The position numbers were made by a program, and so were the translations under genes. Source: JACPUX01 sp964517465 (GTDB lineage: Bacteria > Pseudomonadota > Gammaproteobacteria > Burkholderiales > Casimicrobiaceae). From it: a stretch of 64,000 nucleotides of DNA. Shown here piece after piece: positions 17,614 through 25,646 of the stretch. The notes beneath the pieces are model-generated. The model saw only the letters and a program-made list of their open reading frames with translations, was not told where the DNA came from and did no database searches. The stretch lies in assembly GCA_964517465.1 (NCBI GenBank), contig CAZFEK010000016.1, forward strand, positions 1-64,000, read 5' to 3'. Position 1 is the stretch's first letter, and each line of letters begins with the position of its first letter.

Positions 17614-20355
17614 TCATCCTCCATTTATCGGCCCGGGTGTCTTGCGCCAGGGCAAAAGTAAACGAAAGCAACTGCCCGCGCCCGGTGTGCTGGTCACGCC
17701 GAGGCTCCCGCCAAACAACTCGGCCAGGCGCCGGGCCACCGCCAGCCCCATGCCGGTGCCGCCCACCTTGCGCCGGATGCCGGCGTCGAGCTGCACGAAA
17801 GGCTGAAAAAGCCGCGGCAAATCGGCGGCGGCGATGCCGATACCGGTGTCGCTAACGGAAATTTCGGCCCAATCGCCCGGAAACTTGAGCGCGTCCAATG
17901 CGGCCTCGGACGGCGCGACACTGACCTCGGCGGCGCCGCGCCGCGACGCGGCAAGCGTGATGGAGCCGCCCGGAGCGGTGAACTTGAGGGCGTTTTCCAG
18001 GAGTTCATCGAGGAGGCTGCGCAAATGGGCCGGGTCGGCCAGCAGGGGCTCGGCGCCGAGTTCAGGGTCGAGCTGCACGTGCAGCGTGAGGCCCTTGGCC
18101 GCGGCGGCCGCGCGCTGCTCGTCGAGGCGGCTGCGCAGGAACGCCGGCAGGGCGATGGGCTGCCAGTCGATCACCAGTTTTCCGGCCTCGGCGCGGTTAT
18201 GGAGCAGGATGTCTTCCACCAGGGCCAGCAGCGCCTTGCCGGCGTCGAGAACATCCTGGGCGTACGCCTTTTGATCCTCGGGCAATGGCCGGGGAATGCC
18301 TTCCACCAGCAGCTCGGAGAAGCCGATGATGGCGTTGAGCGGCGTCTTCAATTCGTGGGTCATGGTGGCGAGAAATTCGCTCTTGAGGCGCGCGGCCTCC
18401 AGAAGCTCCCGGTTCTGCGCCTCGATCAGCGCCGAGCGTTCGCGCGCCTGCGTCTCGGCGGCGCGGCGCTCGGTGATGTCGATGAAAGTGACCACCGCGC
18501 CCACCAATTCCTTGCCCCGGCGCACCGGGTAGGACCAATACTCCGCGGGAAAGCTCGTGCCATCGAGCCGGAACAGCACTTCGTCGTCGGCATGACTTTG
18601 CCGCCCCTCGCGAAAGGCGCGGTAGATATGGCATTCGGCGTTGGGGTAGAGGCTGCCGTCGGAGCGGTGGTGGTGTATGAGCTCGTGCATCTGCTTGCCC
18701 AGGAGTTGCAGGTTGTGCTCCGCACCCAAAAGCCTCGCGCAAGCGGCGTTGGCGAAAGTGCAATGTCCTTCGAGATCGATGCCGTAAATCGCCTCGGCGG
18801 TGGAAGCCAGGAGCAGCCGAGTGCGTTCTTCGCTGTCCTGCAAAGCGTGCAGGGCGCTCCGCTCTTCGGTGATGTCCTCGGCGAAATAGGCGAGGCCCCG
18901 TTCGGGGTGCGCCCTATCGATCAGCCGGGCGAAGAAGCGAAACCAGCGCTCCGCGCCGTCTTTGCGGCGGCAGCGTAATTCCAGTTCGGCGCGGCCGACG
19001 GCGCCGATTTGCGCCGCCAGTTCCCGCCCGGCGGTTTCGAACTCTTCATCGCTGAAATACAGCAGGCGTGTGGTTTGCCCCAGGAGTTCCTCGGGGGCAT
19101 AACCGGTGAGCCTGGCCATGGCGCGGTTGATCTGCACGATGCGCCGGTCGACGAGGCGCCCTATGCCCAAGGGGCTCGCATCCATCAGTGTGGACAATTC
19201 GGCGGTGCGTTCGGCCACGCGCGCTTCCAGTTCCTCGTTGGCCTGCTGAAGTTCGCGCGTAAGGCGCGCGGCGTGGCCCCGCGCCCGCTGCCGGCCGGTC
19301 ACCAACACCAGGGTGACCAGAAAAAGCAGCGCCGAAATGGCGCCGCCTGCCGCCAGCACCCAGCCCTGCGCCGCGCCCTGCGCCGCCAGAAACGCCGGGG
19401 CGGGCCGGTACCACACCGTCCATTTGCGTCCGGCCAGGGCAATGACATCGCGCCGCTCCCAAAACTCGGGGCTTGCGGCGGCCACAGCCTCGAAACCGAA
19501 CAGGCGCTGCGCCTCACCGATGATCTCGCCATCGAAAACCGCCATTTCGACCGTGGCCTGGCTTCGGCCGATCAAGGCGTGCATGAAGTCATGAGCGCGG
19601 AAGGGCGCGTACACCCAGCCGCGCAGGCGTTTTTCACCCAGTCCGGGCAGAGCCGCACCGCCCTCGCCGATTACCGGAACATAAAGCAGGAACCCCGGCT
19701 GGGCGTCGCGCTCCGCTTCCTGCTGCAAGCGCACGACGCCGGAGAGCGCGGCATTGCCCGAAGTCGCCGCCAGATCCATGGCGGCGCGACGGGTGGGTTC
19801 GGCGTACATGTCGAAGCCGAAGGCGCGCAGGTTGCGCCCCGTGAAGGGTTCGAGGTAAATGATCGAGGTGTAGATGCTCCGCGGCCCGGCGGGCCGAACC
19901 GCGTAGTCGCCGAAACCCTCGGCACGCACCGCGCGCTCGTGTGCCGCCAAGGCCGGCGCGGGGATGACCTGGACAAAACCCACCCCCTGCACACCCGGGA
20001 AATGTTCGTCCAGGCGCAAGTGGGTGACGAATTCGCCCCACTCCTTCCGCGACACCTCCTGCGTAGCGGCGAACAGCGCGGCGCCGGCGTGGAGGATTTG
20101 TTCATAAGCCAGCATGCGCCGGTCGATGCGGCTGCCCAGCTCGTCGGCCGCCGCTTCGAGCTGCACGTGGGCGCGAGCATCCTGCAAATGCCGGACGTAC
20201 CAGGCCGCGGCAAACGTTGCCAGCAGTGCCAGCACCAAGGTGCTCCAGGCTGGCAGCGCCTCGGGCGCCAGGGCCCAGCGCCACAGGCCACGGCGGGTTG
20301 GCCGGGGATCGGCCGCGTTCTTCGTCGTCATGGTCTCGGCTTGCAACGCTTTCAT
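17614..20355 (-). CDS. CHASE-domain hybrid-less sensor histidine kinase with PAS domains
   Basis: The 913-residue membrane kinase has a transmembrane helix (~37-57), a periplasmic CHASE domain (~80-300, with HFPGVQGVGFVQVIP), and a second helix (~325-347). A coiled coil, two PAS domains (~385-510 and ~520-640), HisKA (His in FLATMTHELKTPL) and HATPase_c (DTGIGI; GTGMGLA) follow. CHASE domains sense small extracellular ligands. Its receiver is presumably the single-domain regulator 11 nt upstream and/or the REC-HD-GYP 89 nt downstream. An internal ATG eight codons in (TTKNAAD) is an equally plausible start. Confidence 0.9.
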   Translation of the reverse strand: MKALQAETMTTKNAADPRPTRRGLWRWALAPEALPAWSTLVLALLATFAAAWYVRHLQDARAHVQLEAAADELGSRIDRRMLAYEQILHAGAALFAATQEVSRKEWGEFVTHLRLDEHFPGVQGVGFVQVIPAPALAAHERAVRAEGFGDYAVRPAGPRSIYTSIIYLEPFTGRNLRAFGFDMYAEPTRRAAMDLAATSGNAALSGVVRLQQEAERDAQPGFLLYVPVIGEGGAALPGLGEKRLRGWVYAPFRAHDFMHALIGRSQATVEMAVFDGEIIGEAQRLFGFEAVAAASPEFWERRDVIALAGRKWTVWYRPAPAFLAAQGAAQGWVLAAGGAISALLFLVTLVLVTGRQRARGHAARLTRELQQANEELEARVAERTAELSTLMDASPLGIGRLVDRRIVQINRAMARLTGYAPEELLGQTTRLLYFSDEEFETAGRELAAQIGAVGRAELELRCRRKDGAERWFRFFARLIDRAHPERGLAYFAEDITEERSALHALQDSEERTRLLLASTAEAIYGIDLEGHCTFANAACARLLGAEHNLQLLGKQMHELIHHHRSDGSLYPNAECHIYRAFREGRQSHADDEVLFRLDGTSFPAEYWSYPVRRGKELVGAVVTFIDITERRAAETQARERSALIEAQNRELLEAARLKSEFLATMTHELKTPLNAIIGFSELLVEGIPRPLPEDQKAYAQDVLDAGKALLALVEDILLHNRAEAGKLVIDWQPIALPAFLRSRLDEQRAAAAAKGLTLHVQLDPELGAEPLLADPAHLRSLLDELLENALKFTAPGGSITLAASRRGAAEVSVAPSEAALDALKFPGDWAEISVSDTGIGIAAADLPRLFQPFVQLDAGIRRKVGGTGMGLAVARRLAELFGGSLGVTSTPGAGSCFRLLLPWRKTPGPINGG

Positions 20356-20366
20356 CGCGGCGCGGC

Positions 20367-20732
20367 TCAGGGCGGCAAAATCGACGCCACCTTGGCGAGC
20401 AGGTCGGGGTAATGGAAGGGCTTGGCGATGTAGCCGTCGCAGCCGGCGGCGAGAATGCGTTGCTCGTCGCCTTTCATGGCCAGGGCGGTGAGTGCCACCA
20501 CGGGAATGGTTGTCGTGGCGGGGTCTTCCTTGAGCAGCCGGGTCGCCGCCAGCCCGTCGAGGCCGGGCATTTGCACATCCATGAGCACGAGATCGGGGCG
20601 CTCTTGGCGCGCCAGGGCGAGGCCGGCTTCGCCGTCGGTCGCGGTAATCACTTCATGCCCGGCCTTGGCCAGCACCACCGCCGCCAGCTTGAGATTGGCG
20701 ACATTGTCATCGACCACCAGTACCTTGCCCAT
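20367..20732 (-). CDS. Single-domain response regulator (DivK-like)
   Basis: The 121-residue protein is only a receiver domain: VVDDNVANLKL at the N-terminus, the phospho-acceptor in LMDVQMPGLDG, and the conserved Lys in YIAKPF. It has no output domain, as in DivK or phosphorelay shuttles. GAGGGGGC lies just upstream of the ATG. It is followed after 11 nt by the CHASE-domain kinase and is probably co-transcribed and functionally paired with it. Confidence 0.92.
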   Translation of the reverse strand: MGKVLVVDDNVANLKLAAVVLAKAGHEVITATDGEAGLALARQERPDLVLMDVQMPGLDGLAATRLLKEDPATTTIPVVALTALAMKGDEQRILAAGCDGYIAKPFHYPDLLAKVASILPP

Positions 20733-20789
20733 ATTGCCCCCTCGCCAATTGGCTTGTGTCCTGATGAACCCAGGTAAGCATCGCTACGC

Positions 20790-20872
20790 CCATCCCTGTG
20801 GCGCGGGCTTGCCTGCGAATGGCGATTCCGGTTGCCCGGCCGTCCCTTCGCGGCCAAGGCCGCTCCTGACCA
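20790..20872. repeat. REP-like palindromic elements
   Basis: The 162-nt gap between two signalling genes carries GCGCGGGCTTGCCTGCGAA (near 20801-20819) and, facing it, TTCGCGGCCAAGGCCGCTCC (from 20847). The same two palindromic words recur at 43.83-44.05, 44.73-44.80 and 48.62-48.64 kb. They resemble the REP sequences of pseudomonads and betaproteobacteria. No REP-associated transposase is in the window. Confidence 0.7.
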
Positions 20873-20894
20873 AAACATGGACCTTTCCTTCCGC

Positions 20895-21974
20895 CTAACC
20901 CAGGGTAAAGGACACGGTCGTCCCCTGCCCTGGCGCGGACTCGACCCACACCCGTCCGCCATGCCTATGCACTACCCGCTCGACGGTGGCCAGGCCCACG
21001 CCGGAGCCGGGAAATTCATCCGCGCGATGAAAACGCTGGAAGGGACGAAAGAGCTTGTCGCCCGCCTCCTTGAGATCGAAACCCGCGCCGTTGTCGGCGA
21101 CGAAATACACCACCCCGCCCGCCACTTGGCGCTGTCCGAATTCGATGCGCGCCGCGGCCTGCTGGGTGGTGAACTTGAAAGCATTGCCCAGGAGGTTGGT
21201 GAGCAGAATGCGCAACATGCCCGCGTCACCCTGCGCCGTGAGGTTTGGGGCGATCTGCCAGGTCACTTGGCGCCGCGGCGCGGTTTGCATGAGTTCGTCG
21301 GCGATCGCCTGAGCGCCGGCCGACAGATCGACCGGGCTGCGCACCAGCCCCTTCCTGGAGATATTGGCCAGCGCCAGCATGTCGTCGATGAGCTGCGCCC
21401 CGCGACCGGCCTCTTCGACGATGCGCGCGAGGTGGCCTTTGGAGACCTCGTCGAGTCCGGCGCAGCGTTTCACCAGCACCCCGGCATAACCGGAGATGTG
21501 ATGCAGCGGTGCCTTGAGATCATGCGCCGCGGTGTAGCTGAAACTCTCCAGCCCGGCATTGGCGGCGCGCAGCTCGGAGTTGGCGATCTCCAGTTCGCGG
21601 CGCGTGCGCAAGAGGTCGATGAACACCCGCGTCTTGGCGCGCAGGATTTCCGGCACCACCGGCGCGATGAGGTAATCCACCGCGCCCATGCCGTAGCCCG
21701 CGAAGGCGTCGGCATCCCGGGTATAAACCGCGGAGACGAAAATGATGGGCGTGTAGGCGCAGCATGCCAATTCGCGGATGCGCCGCGCGGTCTCGAAGCC
21801 GGTGAGGCCCGGCAGGTGCACGTCGAGCAGGATCATGGCGTACTCCTGGCCCGCGCATCGCGTCAGCGCGGCTTCGCCGCTGTCCGCCTCATACACCTCG
21901 GCGCCCAGATCGCGCAGGATGGCGCCATAAAGCCGCCGATTCTCCACGGTATCGTCGACCACCAGAACCCGCAT
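20895..21974 (-). CDS. Receiver-histidine kinase (REC-HisKA-HATPase)
   Basis: The 359-residue soluble protein has an N-terminal receiver (VVDDTVENRRL; phospho-acceptor in LLDVHLPGLTG). A coiled coil follows, then a bacteriophytochrome-type HisKA (ESFSYTAAHDLKAPLHHISG) and HATPase_c with DNGAGFD and GSGVGLA. It can take phosphate on the receiver to tune its own kinase. The ATG at 21974 starts exactly at the receiver; the longer frame to 22028 begins with TTG and lacks homology. The frame of the upstream kinase gene runs 112 nt into this gene, so coupling or a third frameshift there is possible. Confidence 0.87.
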   Translation of the reverse strand: MRVLVVDDTVENRRLYGAILRDLGAEVYEADSGEAALTRCAGQEYAMILLDVHLPGLTGFETARRIRELACCAYTPIIFVSAVYTRDADAFAGYGMGAVDYLIAPVVPEILRAKTRVFIDLLRTRRELEIANSELRAANAGLESFSYTAAHDLKAPLHHISGYAGVLVKRCAGLDEVSKGHLARIVEEAGRGAQLIDDMLALANISRKGLVRSPVDLSAGAQAIADELMQTAPRRQVTWQIAPNLTAQGDAGMLRILLTNLLGNAFKFTTQQAAARIEFGQRQVAGGVVYFVADNGAGFDLKEAGDKLFRPFQRFHRADEFPGSGVGLATVERVVHRHGGRVWVESAPGQGTTVSFTLG

Positions 21975-23560
21975 GACTTGACTTGAATCGCTATTAACGG
22001 CTTGCCCTCCTGCGCCTCGCCGCGACAAAGCGCGCGGCGCACTTCACTCAAGAGGTGGCGCGCGTCGAACCCCGATTTGCTCAAAATTCGCTGCACGCCG
22101 CCCTGCAGGCGCTGCCTATCCTCGGTGGTGAGTGTCTTCGCGGTCAGCACCACGATGGGAATGCTCACCGTTTCCGGCGCCTGGCGCAAGGCCTCGACCA
22201 CTTCGAAGCCGGAGACTTCGGGCATCAACAAATCGAGCAGAATCAGCGCCGGCCGTTCCGCTTGCGCCAATGCGATGCCCTCGCTGCCGCCGGCCGCCAG
22301 GCGGGGCAAAAAGCCGGCGCTGGCCAGATGGCTGGACAGGAGCGTGAGCACGGCGGGGTCGTCATCGATCACCAGCACCTTTTCGCCCCGGCCACGCTCG
22401 AAACCGGCGGCGCGCAAGGCGGCGGCCAATTCAGTCTGATTGACGGGCTTCAAGAGCACTTGCGCCGCGCCCAGGGCAAAAGCGCGTCGGGGTTCATCGA
22501 CGATGGACAGGATCACCACCGGGATGTCCGCGGTGACCGGAGACTGCTTGAGGCGTGCGAGCACCTCCCAGCCGTCGGTATCGGGCAGCAGCAAGTCGAG
22601 CACGATGATGCGTGGCCGGTCGGTGAGCGCCAAGCGCAGCCCCTCTTCGCCGCCGCGCGCCACCTGCACGGCGTAGCCCTCGGCTTCGAGTTGGCGGGTG
22701 GTGATTTCCGCGGCCTGCGGGTCGTCTTCGATCAGCAACACCAGGGGGGCGGTGGATTCCGCGCCGCGGCTGGCGCTGGCGGGCAGCGGCCGCGCGGGCG
22801 CGCCGGGCTCACGCCAGGGCAGCCAGACCACGAAGCGCGAGCCCTCGCCTTCGCGGCTTTGCACCGCCAGCGCCCCGCCGTGCAGCTCTGCCAGGCGGCG
22901 CACCAGCGCCAGGCCCAGGCCAGTGCCTTCAAACTTGCGCCCCAGGGAGGAATCGATCTGGGTGAAGGGCTCGAAGAGCCGCGTGAGCGACTCCGGAGCG
23001 AGCCCGATGCCGGTGTCGCGCACCTCGATTTGCAAGAAGTCGCCGGCCGCGCCGCGAGGCAAGGCAAAGAGCCGGGTATCGGCCGCCGGGTGCCACAGGG
23101 CGATGTCGACCAGCCCGACCCGCCGCAGGCCCAGGGTGACTTGCCCGCCTTCGGGGGTGAATTTCACCGCGTTGGACAGCAGGTTGTAGACAATTTGTTT
23201 GGCCTTGCGCGGATCGAGCAAAAGGCTGCCCAGTTCGGCCGGCGCATCGACCAGCATGTGAACGCGGTGCGCCGAGGCTTTTTCCCGCAGCACGCCAAAA
23301 CCGCTGATGGCAAGGCTTTGCGGTTCGACCGCTTCGAGTTCCAGGCTCATTTTGCCGGATTCGATTTTCGAGAGGTCGAGAATGTCGTTGATGAGGGCCA
23401 GCAGATGCTTGCCGCTGCTGAGAATGTCGCCCAGGTATTCCTGCTGCTCGGCGTTGACTTCGCCGACCATGCCGTCTTTCATCAACTCCGAAAAACCGAT
23501 GATGGCGTTCAAGGGGGTGCGCAGCTCGTGGCTCATGTTGGCGAGAAATTCGCTCTTCAT
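21863..23560 (-). CDS. HisKA-HATPase-REC-REC, C-terminal part of a frameshifted hybrid kinase
   Basis: The frame encodes HisKA with the acceptor His in FLANMSHELRTPLNAI, HATPase_c (RDTGIGLAPE; GTGLGLAL), and two receivers with phospho-acceptors in VLDLLLPDTDG and LLDLLMPEVSG. The ATG at 23560 sits in the middle of the conserved RMKSEFLANMSHE motif, so it is not a natural start. The preceding sensor half lies in another frame. The C-terminal ~37 residues after 21975 overlap the next gene out of frame and look non-native, hinting at a second error near the 3' end. Confidence 0.82.
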   Translation of the reverse strand: MKSEFLANMSHELRTPLNAIIGFSELMKDGMVGEVNAEQQEYLGDILSSGKHLLALINDILDLSKIESGKMSLELEAVEPQSLAISGFGVLREKASAHRVHMLVDAPAELGSLLLDPRKAKQIVYNLLSNAVKFTPEGGQVTLGLRRVGLVDIALWHPAADTRLFALPRGAAGDFLQIEVRDTGIGLAPESLTRLFEPFTQIDSSLGRKFEGTGLGLALVRRLAELHGGALAVQSREGEGSRFVVWLPWREPGAPARPLPASASRGAESTAPLVLLIEDDPQAAEITTRQLEAEGYAVQVARGGEEGLRLALTDRPRIIVLDLLLPDTDGWEVLARLKQSPVTADIPVVILSIVDEPRRAFALGAAQVLLKPVNQTELAAALRAAGFERGRGEKVLVIDDDPAVLTLLSSHLASAGFLPRLAAGGSEGIALAQAERPALILLDLLMPEVSGFEVVEALRQAPETVSIPIVVLTAKTLTTEDRQRLQGGVQRILSKSGFDARHLLSEVRRALCRGEAQEGKPLIAIQVKSCGFWWSTIPWRIGGFMAPSCAIWAPRCMRRTAAKPR

Positions 23561-23562
23561 GC

Positions 23563-25214
23563 GGCTCGCGCGCCCTCAGGCGCATGGTGGTGAGGCCGAA
23601 AGCCAGATCGTTGGCGGCTTCCGAGAGAAGTTCGATTTCCTCCGCGGAAAAAGCATCAGGCTCGCGGGCGAAAATACCCAGCGCCCCCCAGACTTCACCG
23701 CCCACCAGCAAGGGCAGCGCCGCCGCGGACGCGTAGCCTTCGCGCTGCATCAACACCCGCCAGGGTGTGGGCTCGGGCTCGTCGTGCAGCCGGTTGATGA
23801 CCACCGGGCGGCGCTCGCGTATGGCCGTGGCCACCGGTCCCTTGCTCGCCGGCCCTTCGCCCCAGGTCGCGGTCGCCACTTCGCTCAGGGCCTGGGCACT
23901 CATTTGATAATGGGCGGCCGCTTCGATGCGTTTGGCCTCATCGTCATGGCGGCGCCCCACCCAGCAGGCGGCGAAGCCGCCCTTGTCGACGATCAGGCGA
24001 CAGACCGATTCCAGAATCGGCGCATTCTCGGAGCTGCGCAGCAATTCCCGGCTCGATCCGCTGAGCACGCGCAAGGCCCGGTTGGCACGGGCCAGGCGCT
24101 GCTCGCGTTCGGCGACCGCTTCGGCCATGGCATCGAAGGACACGGCCAGGCGACCGATTTCATCTTGGCCGGCCACGCCGCTGCGCGCCGCGAGGTCGCC
24201 CGCCGCCAGCCGGTCGGCGCTTGCGGCGAGGCGCTGGGCGCGTCGCAACACCATGACCTCGGCCATCACCCATACCAGCGCGAAGCTCGCCGCCAGCAGC
24301 AGCAACATATAACCCAGGCTCAGGAAAAATTCTTCTTTCAGCGCCTCGTAGGCGGCGCTTTCGGTGAGGCCGAAAAAAACGCTCAACTCGCCATCCGTTC
24401 CCGGCACTCGGGTGTAGGCCGTCGAGCGCAGCACGCCATCCGCGCCCGCCACCCGCAGCGCGCCTTCGGGCGCAGCGGCAACCGCGGCAAGCAGTTCCGC
24501 GGCACGGGGGTGGGTTTTTCCGACCCAGTCGGCGTGTCCGGGATGGCGCGCCAGAACACGGCCTTGGCGGTCCAGCACCACCAGGGCGGCATCGGCGGGA
24601 ATATCCATGCCGGCGACGAAACGCGACAGCCATTCCAGATCCAGGGCGGCGAAAGCGACGGCGTTAACGCGCCCCTGGGCATCTTTCACGGGTAGACCGC
24701 CGACCAGCAAATGGCGGCTGGTAAGGCGGCCGTGAACGTAGCCACCGAGGGCGAAGTCCTGTCTCTCCAAAACGCGGCGCAACCACAGGCGGTCGCTGTA
24801 GTCCGGCGGCTGCCTGGTATCGAAAGCTTCGGCACTGCAAGCGAGTTTGCCGTCGGGAAAAACGACACCCAGGTTGCCGTAGAGCGGCAAAGCGCGGCGC
24901 ATTTCGGCGATGAAAGCGGTGCAGCGCGGCGAACGCGGGTCTTCATGCAGGCTGAGAAAACCCGCCACGACGCGAAGCAGGCTTTTGAGATCGTCGATCT
25001 TTTCGGCGAACTCGAAGGCGCGCGAATGGGCGACGCGCCGCGCCGAGGCGGCCAGTTCCGCTTCGCGGTCGAGCCAGGCTTGATAGTGGTTCCACGTGAT
25101 CAAGCCAAAGGCCGGCGCCAGAGTAAGCGCCGTGAGCAGCAAGAGGCGCGCGCGCAAAGACGCCAAAAGGGGACGGGCACGAGAGCTGGGCGGGGCCTGG
25201 CGCGGCTCACTCAC
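23563..25214 (-). CDS. dCACHE-HAMP-GAF sensor half of a frameshifted hybrid kinase
   Basis: The frame has a transmembrane helix (~20-45), a ~270-residue periplasmic double-CACHE sensor region, and a second helix (FLSLGYMLLLLAASFALVWV). HAMP (ending SFDAMAEAVAEREQRLARAN) and a GAF domain (~430-570; AALPLLVGGEVWGALGIFA) follow. It then runs out of homology after LTTMRLRAR, exactly where the HisKA of the next frame begins; one extra base near 23565-23572 explains it. The uncorrected frame continues nonsensically to 22929. The GTG start at 25214 has GGAGG 9 nt upstream. It is the promoter-proximal gene of the cluster. Confidence 0.8.
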
Positions 25215-25646
25215 GCTGCGCTCCCTCCCCGCCGATGCCGACACGGGGTATCGACGCGTGCTTTGACCTGATCGACACCGTTCTTGCGCATGTGGTCGTC
25301 CTTTTTTTCGGGGTGCCTCTGACCCTGACAGACTCGCGGTCCACTCTAGCGCATGCCCCGAAGGAACACAACGCGGCCGGTCGCCAGGCGAAACAGGCGT
25401 TTCCCTCGCGATTGCGGGCCAGCGGCGAAATCCGTTGCCTTCGCGCTTCCTGGCGGCGCCGCCATGCGTAACCGCTTGTCAGGCGAGGCTCGCGGTAACA
25501 CAATGGCCGCCGAAGCCAACGCCCATCCACCCCTTGCGGGAGTTCGACCATGGCCTTTGCCTTGCGGCCCAGCATTGCCTGTTCCGGCGGCGCGACCCAC
25601 GCGCCCGCCCTGCCCCTGACCCCGACGATTGGCCGCGGAGCCCCTC
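25215..25646. other. Divergent intergenic region
   Basis: This is about 430 nt between the divergent sensor kinase and the oxidoreductase gene. I see no gene, terminator or convincing promoter pair. A lone TTGACC near 25263 has no good -10. Confidence 0.5.

Noticed and set aside
22929..23560. Continuation of the sensor-half frame to a stop at 22929
   Set aside because: After the frameshift point the translation is Arg/His-rich nonsense, while the other frame encodes a complete histidine kinase core.
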